Origin: Syntrophobacteraceae bacterium
Lineage (GTDB): Bacteria; Desulfobacterota; Syntrophobacteria; Syntrophobacterales; Syntrophobacteraceae
DNA: 64,000 nucleotides
Reading direction: 5' to 3'
Assembly: GCA_025453975.1 (NCBI GenBank)
Contig: JALOPI010000007.1
Location: forward strand, 1-64,000
Made by a program: the position numbers and the translations under genes. The notes below the pieces were generated by a model, which saw nothing but the letters and a program-made list of their open reading frames with translations, was not told the DNA's origin and made no database searches. Shown piece after piece: positions 1-9,734 of the stretch. Position 1 is the stretch's first letter. Every line of letters begins with the position of its first letter.

Positions 1-798
1 CCGGACCCGGTCGATACTCCGACGGATGACCTGAAGCGGCTCCGTGATGATCTCCAGGGTACCGTAGTCCTTGTGGGGCAGGACCTTCATGACCAGGAGC
101 TGGCCGCTGGGGGTGAAAAAGTAGTTCTCTGGATGGACGTCGGAATTCAGCGAGAACAGCGGCTCCGAAGGCGGTTTGCCCCGGGAGGCCTGGTGCATGG
201 CCCCGGTGAATCGGTGGAGCCCCTCCAGGAGCCGTGTCACGCCTTGAGACGAGGCGCTGGACACGGCATCACTCGATTCCCTCAGAAGGCCGGTCCCCAG
301 CCGAAGGGTAGACTCAAGGCTCAGGTCGGTCTGCCATTGCCGGAGCAATCGTGCATTGGCCGAGACGAGCCGTGTCAGGCTTTCCACCGTGTCCAGGGGG
401 ACATGGAGGAGAGCGCCGTCTCCCAGCTCGTCCATCGTCAATCGATAATGGACCGCCCGGATCTGATCGGGGAATCGCCGCAGCTCTTCAGCCAGCCTTT
501 CGGCGAACCGGATGGCTCCCTCCTTGCCCGCGTCGGTCCCTCCCGTTTCAATGACCACATACAGAAACTCCTGGTCCCCAAAGTTCTTCAGGTGCTCCAG
601 GTAGGTTTTCTGAAAGGGGACCTCGGGCGAGACCAGGTGGTCCTGGTTGCCGTTCAGTCGAAGGTGCTTGTGGGCATAGACTCCCGAGATCAGAGCCAGC
701 AGCAGGGAAAGGGCGATGAGAAGACCGGGCCTCGCGGCCACCAGCCGCCAGACGCCGTGGAGGAGCGCCTCCTGCAATCGATGGTGAAGGGTGCTCAT
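1..798 (-). CDS. MMPL/RND-family transporter, HpnN-like (N-terminal part; runs off left edge)
   Basis: Reverse-strand reading from ATG at 798: MSTLHHRLQEALLHGVWRLVAARPGLLIALSLLLALISGVYAHKHLRLNGNQDHLVSPEVPFQKTYLEHLKNFGDQEFLYVVIE, i.e. TM1 followed by a periplasmic loop typical of MMPL/HpnN; open to position 1; ATGA overlap with the upstream gene. Confidence 0.75.
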   Translation of the reverse strand, partial: MSTLHHRLQEALLHGVWRLVAARPGLLIALSLLLALISGVYAHKHLRLNGNQDHLVSPEVPFQKTYLEHLKNFGDQEFLYVVIETGGTDAGKEGAIRFAERLAEELRRFPDQIRAVHYRLTMDELGDGALLHVPLDTVESLTRLVSANARLLRQWQTDLSLESTLRLGTGLLRESSDAVSSASSQGVTRLLEGLHRFTGAMHQASRGKPPSEPLFSLNSDVHPENYFFTPSGQLLVMKVLPHKDYGTLEIITEPLQVIRRSIDRVR

Positions 799-2171
799 GC
801 GCTTCTGGCTGTGCGGATGGCCAGGTTCTTGGCGGTGGTCCAGGCGGACCCTGGAAACCGGTGAGCCTCGGCCAGAACCGCATCGAGGGAAGAGAGGAAA
901 TAGTCCGCTTCGGCCCGCCCTATGACCAGGGGAGGGAGGATCTTGATGGTGTCGAGGCCGTGGCCGGCTACCTGTGTCAGGATGTTGTGCTTTTCCATGA
1001 GGGGCATGGTGATCATCTGGCAGAAGAGATCTTCGTTCATGGAATGGAGCAGCTTCCAGCCTGTCTTGAGCGCCAGGGACCGGGGCTCGCCGAACTGGAT
1101 CCCGATCATGAGCCCCATGCCCCGCACCTCCCGGATGAGCTCGTACCTCTCAGCCAGCCCCCGCAGTTCAGCCAGCAGGTAATCGCCCATTTCCCCGGCC
1201 CGCCGCACCAGACTCTCCCTTTCGAGGACGTGGAGTGTCGCCAGGCCGGCGGCCATGGCGAGATCGTTCTGCCCAAACGTGCTGGAGTGGGCAAAGCACC
1301 GGTCCATGGAGTCGAACACGCGGGAGTGAATCCAGCGCCTGGCCAGGATCGCCCCGACGGGAACCAATCCCCCGGACAGCGCCTTGGAGACGACCATGAT
1401 ATCCGGAGAGACCCCCCAGTGGCTCACGGCAAACATGCGGCCCGTGCGGCCGAGCCCCGTCTGGACCTCATCGGCGATGAGGCAGGACCCATATCGATCG
1501 CACAGGCTCCGGGCGCCGGGAAAGTAGTCGTCATCCGGGGTGAAGACCCCCTTGCCCTGCACCGGCTCCAGAATGAAAGCCGCCACGTCCCGGCTCTTCA
1601 GCTCCTTCTCCAGGGCCTCCAGGTCGTTGAAGGGCACCGGCGTGCAGTCGGGAAGCAGCGGCTCGTTGCGCGCCCGGAAATCCGCATTGCCGTTGACCGA
1701 AAGGGCGCCAAGGGTGAGCCCGTGGAAAGCCCTCTCGCAGTAGACGATGCGGCTCCGTCCCGTGGCCTGCCTCGCGAATTTGAGGGCTCCTTCAACACCC
1801 TCGGCCCCCGAGTTGGTGAAAAAGACCGATTCCAGACCTTCCGGGGCAATGGAGACGAGAGCTTCGGCCAGCAGACCGGCGATGCACCCCGCATCCATCT
1901 GTACCATGCTGGGGGGGTCGCTCTCGAGGATTTCCCGCAGCACCTGCAGCACCACCGGGTGATTGCGGCCGATGTTGAAGACCCCGAATCCAGCCAGAAA
2001 GTCCAGAACCTTTTCGCCACGCTCATCCACCAGCCAGGCGCCTTTACCCGACCTGTAATTTCGCTGGAAGCCGATGACCTCGAGGACCCGCACGAACTGC
2101 GGGTTGATGCATCTCGAATGCAGCTCGTAGGTTTCGGAAAGGCGTTTCTGGACCAGGGAAACGATATCCAT
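795..2171 (-). CDS. class III (PLP-dependent) aminotransferase
   Basis: ORF from internal ATG 2171 (MDIVSLVQKRLSETYELHSRCINPQFVRV...); GVFNIGRNHP, FFTNSGAEGVEGALKFAR, IADEVQTGLGRTGRMFA, SKALSGGLVPVGA motifs. Confidence 0.9.
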   Translation of the reverse strand: MDIVSLVQKRLSETYELHSRCINPQFVRVLEVIGFQRNYRSGKGAWLVDERGEKVLDFLAGFGVFNIGRNHPVVLQVLREILESDPPSMVQMDAGCIAGLLAEALVSIAPEGLESVFFTNSGAEGVEGALKFARQATGRSRIVYCERAFHGLTLGALSVNGNADFRARNEPLLPDCTPVPFNDLEALEKELKSRDVAAFILEPVQGKGVFTPDDDYFPGARSLCDRYGSCLIADEVQTGLGRTGRMFAVSHWGVSPDIMVVSKALSGGLVPVGAILARRWIHSRVFDSMDRCFAHSSTFGQNDLAMAAGLATLHVLERESLVRRAGEMGDYLLAELRGLAERYELIREVRGMGLMIGIQFGEPRSLALKTGWKLLHSMNEDLFCQMITMPLMEKHNILTQVAGHGLDTIKILPPLVIGRAEADYFLSSLDAVLAEAHRFPGSAWTTAKNLAIRTARSA

Positions 2172-2513
2172 GAAGGCCCCCCACAGGGCTAGGCTGAATC
2201 GGCGAGAATGGGGCGACGGGGTGGAGTGCGGGCTCCAACGGCCGCGAGCCCACGCTGGGCCTCGACACTTGCATTTCAGTATCAAAATAACCCAGTTTCC
2301 ATTCCTCATCAAAAGAAAACGGCTTTCCGCTCCACCCTCCAGCACCTCTTGAGCGGCCCACGGAGCCGCGTGCCGTCCCCGGCAAGGTCTGACTATCGTC
2401 TTGACAAGGCTGTGCGCCGCGCCTCCCGCCCGAGCACGCTCCTTGCTCTCCATGCCTTGCACCCGCGGCTTGCGGTTGATTCTGAAAGTGATCTCGTGAA
2501 AGAAAGGCGTGAA

Positions 2514-3068
2514 ATGGCGATTCCCTCAACTCCACCGGGAGGCAGGGCCACCCTCTCCAGGGCCTTCATGCGTCATTACGCGCAATCTCGACCCACGCGG
2601 AGCCGCCGGCCTCGGGCCGCTTTCGCCGCGCTCCTCTGCCTCACTGGAGCTCTGTGGGGTCCGGTCGAGGCTAACCTGAGTGTCGGAACCTGCGCCCTCC
2701 CGGTCCAGCCCAACGGTCATCGGGTCACCGTGACCGCCTACACCAACATTCCCTCGTGCACGGACAGCACACCAGACGAAACGGCGTCCATGCTGCGCAT
2801 CCGGCCCGGGCACCATGGGAGGATCATTGCCCTGAGCCGGGATCTGGCCAGGGGATACCGCTTTGGAGACCGTTTTCATTTGATCGTCGGCGGCAAGACG
2901 CACGTGGTGGAGTTTCAAGACCTGATGGCCAGGAGGCACACCAACCGCATCGACCTGCTTCTGCCCAGCAAGCGGAAATGCCAGGAATTCGGGGTTTCCA
3001 GCGGGGTTCTCCTCCCCATCGGGCGGGCGTCACGGGCAGGGCCGGGAGACCGTCGCGGCAGGAGCTGA
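2514..3068 (+). CDS. 3D (Asp-Asp-Asp) domain-containing exported protein
   Basis: Hydrophobic leader then VTVTAYTNIPSCTDSTPDETASM...GRIIALSRDLARG...RHTNRIDLLLPSKRKCQEFG, characteristic of 3D-domain proteins. Confidence 0.65.
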   Translation: MAIPSTPPGGRATLSRAFMRHYAQSRPTRSRRPRAAFAALLCLTGALWGPVEANLSVGTCALPVQPNGHRVTVTAYTNIPSCTDSTPDETASMLRIRPGHHGRIIALSRDLARGYRFGDRFHLIVGGKTHVVEFQDLMARRHTNRIDLLLPSKRKCQEFGVSSGVLLPIGRASRAGPGDRRGRS

Positions 3069-3152
3069 TCGGTTCGTGAAATATCGATATCGTGATGGGA
3101 TGTAATGGAATCCCCGAGACCCTGACGCGACTCCCGGGGCTCAGGCGCCCCG

Positions 3153-3500
3153 TCATTCCTTGGTGCCGCCGCCGCAGTGGAGGTACTTGATCTCGGTCAT
3201 GGTGAGGTCTTCGATGCCCAGGGCTTTTTTCTCCCAGTCCATGATGCGATGGGAGACGACCACCAGAGCCCCGATGATCTCGGAAACCGCGTTGCGGTCT
3301 TTCTTGCCCAGATCCATCTCGGCGGCCACTCTCGACAGGAAATGGAGCATATCGCTCAGGGTTGACGCACAGTTGTAAGCTTCCTCCGGCCGCTCGATGG
3401 GACGCCCGACCGACAGCACCTCCGCCAGACTGTTGATGAGCAGGTCGGTTACCTTAGCCTCTTCGTCCACCCTGATGTTCTTGACTTTTTCCGACTGCAT
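3153..3500 (-). CDS. hypothetical protein
   Basis: ORF from ATG 3500 (MQSEKVKNIRVDEEAKVTDLLINSLAEVLSVGRP...). Confidence 0.6.
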   Translation of the reverse strand: MQSEKVKNIRVDEEAKVTDLLINSLAEVLSVGRPIERPEEAYNCASTLSDMLHFLSRVAAEMDLGKKDRNAVSEIIGALVVVSHRIMDWEKKALGIEDLTMTEIKYLHCGGGTKE

Positions 3501-3711
3501 GCCCGTCCTCCGATAGCCAGTCTCATCGCCCCCGGAGCTCTTCGTCGAAGTCACACTGGTCCTTGATGACGGTTGGGGGGCGCACAAGCAAACCTTTGAC
3601 TAATTCGGAGGACGTACCGCGATGGATTAGGCCTTTTCGGACATATCCGAAGACGCGCTCCCCAGGGGCAGGCCCCGTCCCTTGGACCATTGGGGCCGAC
3701 GGCTCCCGGCT

Positions 3712-4629
3712 CTAGGCATCGTCACGGACCGGCACGTCGAGATTCCGGCGATTCTTCTCGTCCAGATAGCGCCCGAGGATGGCCAGATGGGCCTTCTCTT
3801 CATCCCCGATCCTTCGGAGTGCCTGCCGGGCCTGTGGATTGGGGCTCGCTTCGGCCATGCGCAGGTAAAGGTCCAGGGCCTGGATCTCGATCATCATGGC
3901 GATGTCGATGTATCCAGCCACCGAGACCAGATAGGGCCGGTTCCGCTCCATGAATTCATCGATATCGAGACCTCCCTCCATGAGACTGCCGGCCGGGACC
4001 TCGGATCCCGCGAGCGCCAATGCTTCCGGGACGGTGGGATCCCCCGTCATCTCCTCCAGCAGGCCGGTCAGGGCGCGCTTGTGGCTTTCCTCGGCCTTGA
4101 TGAGGTGAGTCAGAAGCTCCCCCAGGCCGGGGTCGGTGGTGGCGTCTTTCATGCGCTGGTGGAACTGGCGGAGCCCCTCCTCCATGGCGTAGGCCACCGC
4201 AATGACATCCCTCGGCCCCTCGTCTCCCCTCACGAAGCGAAGGTGCATCTCCGTGGGGCCGGAGGCGGTTCCCTGCTCCCAGGCCTGGATCCCCCCCTGG
4301 AGATTGAAAACCTCCTCGAATCCCTGGTTCAGGAGAAACTGGGCCGCCGTGCGGCTTCGACCACCAGCTGCACAATAGACGATGGTGGGACGACGGGAGT
4401 CCATCTCACCCAGCGCATCCATCAACCGGGGAAGGGGAACCAGCCGGGCGCCCGGCAGATGAGCTTCCTCGTATTCCGTGGGCTGCCTCACATCGAGGAG
4501 GGTGTAGGTTCCCTCCAGGTGGCTTCGCATGTATTCGTCGAGCTCTTCGGGAAACATCGTCTTGAGCGCGTCCGACAGTTTGGATCCCATCATGACGTTC
4601 ACCTTCTCAAAGGCCACGGGCACGGTCAT
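3712..4629 (-). CDS. rhodanese-like domain fused to rubrerythrin/ferritin-like domain
   Basis: N-term rhodanese (TLLDVRQPTEYEEAHLPGARLVPLP, IVYCAAGGRSRTAAQFLLNQGF) followed by a helical ferritin-like region (AEESHKRAL..., EIQALDLYLRMAE..., EEKAHLAILGRYLDEKN). Confidence 0.85.
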   Translation of the reverse strand: MTVPVAFEKVNVMMGSKLSDALKTMFPEELDEYMRSHLEGTYTLLDVRQPTEYEEAHLPGARLVPLPRLMDALGEMDSRRPTIVYCAAGGRSRTAAQFLLNQGFEEVFNLQGGIQAWEQGTASGPTEMHLRFVRGDEGPRDVIAVAYAMEEGLRQFHQRMKDATTDPGLGELLTHLIKAEESHKRALTGLLEEMTGDPTVPEALALAGSEVPAGSLMEGGLDIDEFMERNRPYLVSVAGYIDIAMMIEIQALDLYLRMAEASPNPQARQALRRIGDEEKAHLAILGRYLDEKNRRNLDVPVRDDA

Positions 4630-4714
4630 GGGGCCAGGCTCCTTCCCCGGTGGACGTCACCTTGCGGGGATCCCATGGCGCATGGCCCGATCAGTCCCGC
4701 GGAAATAGGCAGGG

Positions 4715-5461
4715 TCAGCGTAATTCGAGCCCATCCAGGAATGCCAGTACATTCTGGCCGAGCACGCCGTGGTTGTAGCCGCCTTCCAGGATGCCGAAGC
4801 ATCCCGCCCCCATGCGGTCGGCTGCCTGGCGCACCAGCCGCCCCATGGCCTGGTAGTCCTCCGTCAGCAGCAGACCGCCCCAGTCCAGCACGTGGTTGTC
4901 GAAGCCGGCGGAGACCCCGATGATATCAGCCCGAGCCGCCAGCAGATGGCGCTCCACCTCCTTGAGGTAGATCTCCCGGTGGTCGGAATCCGGATTGTGG
5001 ATGGCCACATATCCCTTCTCTTTCAGGATGGACACGGTGCCGTCCCCGTAGTGGAGGTCGAAATCCAGCACATAGGCCGTCTGGATCTGTCCCGTACGGC
5101 GCAGATGCTCCAAAGCCACGGCCATGTTGTTGAAATAGCAGAATCCCCAGCTGCTGTCGGCGGACGCGTGATGGCCCGGGGGTCTGACCAGGGCAAATCC
5201 CGGCTCCCTCAGGCCGATCTCCGCCGCCATCATGGCAGCCCCCGCGGCCAGGGCCGAAATCCGGTACACGCCCTCGCGCTCGACTCGGTGCATGTGACGA
5301 GGCGTGTGAACCGCCTCAATGTCATCCCAGCCCGCGGGCAGAGGCTCCTCAAACTGAGTCCTCGCACCGATGGCCGCCAGTATCGGCTCCAGTCTTCCGG
5401 GTGCCGCCGCGGGATCGTTGGTGTAGACCTCCAGAAAATCGGGGTGGGTGATCACTTTCAT
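4715..5461 (-). CDS. histone deacetylase-like (AcuC/AphA superfamily) amidohydrolase
   Basis: LVRPPGHHASADSSWGFCYFNNMAVA, VLDFDLHYGDGT, GVSAGFDNH, ILEGGYN motifs. Confidence 0.9.
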   Translation of the reverse strand: MKVITHPDFLEVYTNDPAAAPGRLEPILAAIGARTQFEEPLPAGWDDIEAVHTPRHMHRVEREGVYRISALAAGAAMMAAEIGLREPGFALVRPPGHHASADSSWGFCYFNNMAVALEHLRRTGQIQTAYVLDFDLHYGDGTVSILKEKGYVAIHNPDSDHREIYLKEVERHLLAARADIIGVSAGFDNHVLDWGGLLLTEDYQAMGRLVRQAADRMGAGCFGILEGGYNHGVLGQNVLAFLDGLELR

Positions 5462-5660
5462 GGGACGGTTCTCCTTGATTTGAGTCCCAAGGCCACTCTC
5501 ATCGGAGTATCACCTTCCGGCCGGTTTGGGTTAAAATCAGCGCATCGGGAAGCTCCGCCACGAGGGAAGCGAAGAAGAGCACGCTTTAAATAAGCATGGA
5601 TCCGGGCGGATTCAATGCGCGGCAAAACCAGCCGCCCGCGGCGGGAAACGGAGCGCGTCG

Positions 5661-5999
5661 ATGCCACAACATCTTCAGGAAGATGGGAAAGAGAGCCCCA
5701 TGGATGCCATCGATCTCAGAAATACCCTGGAAGCAATCGGCAGGCAGGCGCAGCACTTGATCTCCCTGCCCGAGGATCACCGAATCGTCGCCTACAAGAC
5801 CTTGGACCCTCTCTTCCTCAAGGTGGAGGCTCACCTCAGGGGCCGGCCCCCAGGCAGGGCGACGGAGCTGCTCGACGAGATCAAGCTCAATGCGATCATT
5901 CTGGCTCGCCTGGACGACCCTCCGGCCGATCCCGATGAGGTCTATGCCGGGAGGGTTGGCGCCCTTGTCGAGGAGCTCGGTGCCATCCTTTGTCCATGA
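5661..5999 (+). CDS. hypothetical protein
   Basis: 112-aa ORF; possible internal start at MDAIDLRNTLEAIGRQ. Confidence 0.5.
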   Translation: MPQHLQEDGKESPMDAIDLRNTLEAIGRQAQHLISLPEDHRIVAYKTLDPLFLKVEAHLRGRPPGRATELLDEIKLNAIILARLDDPPADPDEVYAGRVGALVEELGAILCP

Positions 6000-6067
6000 G
6001 GCAGTGGGGCCGTTTGGTGAGAACACCGCCCGCCCGCTGCCAGGGCGCGCCGTGCCGCTCACCCAGC

Positions 6068-7285
6068 CTAAAGCATTTCGAGGAGGTGCTCCCGAAGGAT
6101 GTGGTCGGCGATGGCCAGGGATGACGTGGCGGCCGGCGATGGAGCGTTCAGGACGTGCACCGAGGGGCCGCTCCTCACCACCAGGAAGTCGTCCAGAAGG
6201 GTTCCGTCCCTTTTGAGTGCCTGAGCCCGGACACCGGCGCCCCCCGGCAGCAGGTCGTCACGCTGCACGGCGGGGACGAGCTTCTGGAGCGCCTTGTGGA
6301 AAAGGCTCTTGGAATAGGATCTTCGGATCTCGTCGATCCCCGGTCTCCAGTACCGGGCCGCGAGGCGCCAGAAGCCCGGGTAGCTCAGGCTTTCGAGGGA
6401 GTCCCTAAGCGAGATCGTGCTCCGGGTGTACCCCTCCCGATCCCATGCCAGAACGGCGTTGGGTCCCGCCTCGACTTTTCCGTCGACCATACGGGTGAAG
6501 TGAACCCCCAGGAACGGAAACCTCGGGTCGGGAACCGGATAGATGAGCGTTTGGACGAGCCCGGCCCGTTCCTGGCGGATTTCGTAGTACTCGCCTCGGA
6601 AAGGCACGATGCGGCATGGCGGCTCAAGGCCGGCGAGGCGGGCGATGCGATCGGCATGGAGGCCGGCGCAGTTCACCAGGCAGGGCGTCTGAAGCGTTCC
6701 CCGGTTCGTGCGGACCTGGATGATATCACCGTTGCCGTGGATGGCGGCGACTCGATGCCCGGGGAGCAAGGTTCCGCCCGAGGCTTCGATGATCCGGGCA
6801 TAAGTCCGCGCGACCCGCTGGAAATCCACGATGCCCGTCGTGGGGACGTGGATGCCCTGGATACAGCTCACATGAGGCTCGAAGCGGCGTACTTCGGCAG
6901 GCGAAAGGATGTGCAGACCCTCGATGCCGTTGACCGTGCCCCGTCGATGGAGCTCCTCGAGAAAAGGAATCTCCGACGGCTCGCAAGCCACCACCACCTT
7001 GCCGCACTGCTGGAAGGGAACGCCCTGCTCCCGGCAAAGCTCCATCAGTCGATTGGCGCCGTCGATGCAAAGGCGGGCTTTCAGAGATCCCGGCCGGTAG
7101 TAGATGCCCGAGTGGATGACACCGCTGTTGTGCCCCGTCTGATGGGTGCCGAAGGCGGCTTCCTTCTCCAGGACGGCGACCCGGCGCCGGCCTCCGGCCT
7201 GGACCAGCCTCATGGCCACGGCCAGGCCCACGATCCCTCCGCCCACCACCACGACATCATGGACACGACTTCCCAACATTCCCAT
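6068..7285 (-). CDS. lhgO: L-2-hydroxyglutarate oxidase
   Basis: FAD-dependent oxidoreductase: VVVVGGGIVGLAVAMRLVQAGG, GTHQTGHNSGVIHSGIYYRPGSLKARLC, VPFRGEYYEIR. Confidence 0.9.
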   Translation of the reverse strand: MGMLGSRVHDVVVVGGGIVGLAVAMRLVQAGGRRRVAVLEKEAAFGTHQTGHNSGVIHSGIYYRPGSLKARLCIDGANRLMELCREQGVPFQQCGKVVVACEPSEIPFLEELHRRGTVNGIEGLHILSPAEVRRFEPHVSCIQGIHVPTTGIVDFQRVARTYARIIEASGGTLLPGHRVAAIHGNGDIIQVRTNRGTLQTPCLVNCAGLHADRIARLAGLEPPCRIVPFRGEYYEIRQERAGLVQTLIYPVPDPRFPFLGVHFTRMVDGKVEAGPNAVLAWDREGYTRSTISLRDSLESLSYPGFWRLAARYWRPGIDEIRRSYSKSLFHKALQKLVPAVQRDDLLPGGAGVRAQALKRDGTLLDDFLVVRSGPSVHVLNAPSPAATSSLAIADHILREHLLEML

Positions 7286-7378
7286 GGAACATCATCTCCT
7301 TTCGCATCTTCCAGTTTGGCCCATTTTTCGGCCTCGCCCGCCCGGTTTCGCACGGATCATCTCCCGGACGATCTCGCT

Positions 7379-7852
7379 TCAAGGCGCCAGGTAAAAGCCG
7401 AGCACCTTGCGCATCTTCTCCTCGAGGAAATGGAATTCGGTGCCGACGGTGAACCGCCGGATGCTCTTCACGACCACCTGCGCCCGGATCAGGGTCTGAT
7501 CCCCGTCGTCGAGTCTGAAATCCACCCGGATGAGCTCCCCGACCGCGAGGCCGGGATCCCTGGAAAACTTCAGGGAGAGGCCACCCCGGGACAGGTCGCT
7601 GATGATGACGTCCAGGACCAGCAGCTCCGGGCCGGCCTTCCGGGCGGCTCTTCCCAGCAGGCCGGTGGGCTTCCGATAATGGGCCCGCCGCTCGAAAACG
7701 ACGCTGAACCGCATCCCGCAGCCGCACCTGGCCTGAACGGAAATTCCAGGCTCCTGGATCCTTTCCACGGCCAAGGTCAGGGACCGATCACATTGGGGAC
7801 AGGCCACCTCCACGAACCCCTCGTTCCCGATGAGCACTCTGCGAATCTTCAT
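7379..7852 (-). CDS. PilZ domain-containing protein
   Basis: VFERRAHYRKPTGLLGRA... SDLSRGGLSLKF... GELIRVDFRLDDG, typical PilZ RxxxR and D/NxSxxG motifs. Confidence 0.75.
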   Translation of the reverse strand: MKIRRVLIGNEGFVEVACPQCDRSLTLAVERIQEPGISVQARCGCGMRFSVVFERRAHYRKPTGLLGRAARKAGPELLVLDVIISDLSRGGLSLKFSRDPGLAVGELIRVDFRLDDGDQTLIRAQVVVKSIRRFTVGTEFHFLEEKMRKVLGFYLAP

Positions 7853-8096
7853 GGGCCGGAATCCCAGCCGGTGGCCTCATCACTCATGGCAATCAGCGTC
7901 CACCAGGAGGCTGTCCGAGAATACCTCGTTGTCATTTCAAACGGAGCGCGGCGGAGAGCGAAATCCCGGGGCATCCGGCGAACACGAAAATCGAGATTTC
8001 TCGCTGGCGCTCATCATGACAATTCCTGGAGAGCATCTCCTCGGCACATGGAGAGGGCTCATGGCGGAGGCCAGGCTGCCGTGCGGACAGGGCTCG

Positions 8097-8137
8097 GCGG
8101 CGCGTCAAAGCGCGGCCGCTGGAAGGAATAGTTGGGC
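8097..8137 (-). other. truncated attC-like site (R''-L'' half plus terminal hairpin)
   Basis: Minus strand GCCCAACTATTCCTTCCAGCGGCCGCGCTTTGACGCGCCGC: R''-like GCCCAAC (fits RYYYAAC), AGCGG arm, stem CGCGGCCGC/GCGGCGCG with one extrahelical base; sequence then departs and the GTTRRRY R' side is absent. Sits just 3' of the 8169-9221 minus-strand gene. Confidence 0.45.
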
Positions 8138-8168
8138 GACAGATTGGAGCCACTGTCTTGCACTGCCC

Positions 8169-9221
8169 TCAATGTGGTGCCAGGAATGTGAACGGCTGGG
8201 CCGCCTTGAAGCCACCCGTTTGGTCTCCCGCCAAGTCGGGATTGCCATGCATCGTGAGCTTCCGGACGCCGGAACTTGGGCTGAAATCGACCTCCTTCAG
8301 CTTGACCCACACCAGGCTGGGGCTGAAGGTATCCTCGAAGAAGTAAACGAGATTCTTGTGATCCGCCACCGTCCGCCAGATGGTGGACGAAATGTTCGGC
8401 CTGCCTGGCGTGCTGATCCCGCGCGGCACGCTGACGTTGCGCATGACACTGAGCACGGCCGCAACGGCCTCGCGCGGGTCGGCGGATTGCTGCGTCGCGT
8501 TGATGTAGAAACTGGCGCGAGCGAAGCGGTCGGCGGCACGGTTCGTCCCCGGGAGCATGACCGTTCCGCCGATCTGCTTCCAGTACTCGTTGAGCGCGAG
8601 CTGTGCCTCGAAGCGCGGCTCGTTGGTCATCACCTGAAACTGGCGGCCGTGGTGGATGAACAGCTTGCCGTCGATGTACTCAAAGATGGCGGAGTCTCCA
8701 GAGGTGTCCGAAATCGACATATGGACCTCGCCTTCGACTCCGTTTGGCGCCACAACGCTGACGGGGCGGAAGCTCTGCTTGCGCATCCACGCGACGGTCT
8801 CTTGGACGGTGGCGAAGTTGTCGAGGAGGTACTGTGTCCATGCCGCAATGGACAACTGGGGACGCGAGTCCCCCTTGGCGGGGGGGTATCCGGTGGGCAC
8901 CAGGAACAGCAGGTTGGCGACGAGCCCCTTCTCGTTCATGCCGTCAGCGGTACCCAGCTCGTACACCGACACGATGACGCTACCGTACTTGCTGCTCCAT
9001 TTGAGGCCCTTGTCGGGCATCCCGCCGTCCCGATTCATTCCCCGGGGGAAGATCCACATGTTGGTCTGCATGTTCTCAAGCCAGTCCATGCTTCGGCCGG
9101 TGACGGTCTGTCCCTCCAGTCCGAAATAGACTGCGCGGCTACACGCGGATGCAGGGTGGATGGGCAACACGGCGAAGAACGCCAGAAGCAATGCGGTCGA
9201 CAGCTGCTTAAACAGATTCAA
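8169..9221 (-). CDS. exported choloylglycine hydrolase / linear amide C-N hydrolase (Ntn hydrolase)
   Basis: Signal peptide then ASACSRAVYFGLEGQTVTGRSMDW (N-terminal nucleophile Cys), DGMNEKGLVANLLFL, FQVMTNEPRFEAQL. Confidence 0.85.
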   Translation of the reverse strand: MNLFKQLSTALLLAFFAVLPIHPASACSRAVYFGLEGQTVTGRSMDWLENMQTNMWIFPRGMNRDGGMPDKGLKWSSKYGSVIVSVYELGTADGMNEKGLVANLLFLVPTGYPPAKGDSRPQLSIAAWTQYLLDNFATVQETVAWMRKQSFRPVSVVAPNGVEGEVHMSISDTSGDSAIFEYIDGKLFIHHGRQFQVMTNEPRFEAQLALNEYWKQIGGTVMLPGTNRAADRFARASFYINATQQSADPREAVAAVLSVMRNVSVPRGISTPGRPNISSTIWRTVADHKNLVYFFEDTFSPSLVWVKLKEVDFSPSSGVRKLTMHGNPDLAGDQTGGFKAAQPFTFLAPH

Positions 9222-9422
9222 GCGCGACCTCCTTTGGGGATAGGCTGGGATTGTCGCTCATCCTGCAAAATGAACCTGGAGCTCCGCCCGACACGCGGGG
9301 TCACATTTGCCAGGGATAATCGAAAGTACCGTGTCAGCGCGTCCCTCGGGGGACAACGCAAAAACTGCATCCAGGACAGCTTCACCCGTGCGCGGGGAGC
9401 AGAGACCTCCATCAAGGGGGAC

Positions 9423-9734
9423 ATGATCGAAAAGGATACAATATTGCCCGACCAGGGGGCAAGGAAGATCGTTGCCCTGACCGATGTGTGGGCACAGCAC
9501 CTGTCCTGGGTGAAAGACCACAAGAAGAGCTTCGATACCGGTCTTGCCTATTGCAAAAAACGTTTGGAGCCCCGCTACGGGCGCAAAGCCCTCGATGACA
9601 TCACCCCTCTCGATATCGAGGGGATGAAGTCGGAGATGAAAAAGAACCTGCGCTCCAGCGGGGGAGCCTTATGCGGCAGGCACCATCAAGCGTCAGATCT
9701 TCCTCCTGGGCGCCTCTTCAACTTGGCGCGATAG
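9423..9734 (+). pseudogene. phage-type tyrosine integrase N-terminal remnant (frameshifted)
   Basis: DVWAQHLSWVKDHKKSFDTGLAYCKKRLEPRYGRKALDDITPLDIEGMKSEMKK resembles an integrase SAM-like core-binding domain; the continuation YAAGTIKRQIFLLG is in another frame, then GRLFNLAR returns to the first frame; no catalytic domain. Confidence 0.65.

Noticed and set aside
7830-9734. 634-aa plus-strand ORF
   Set aside because: Mostly antisense to the Ntn hydrolase gene; only its 3' end (9423-9734) carries recognisable integrase sequence, reported separately as a pseudogene.
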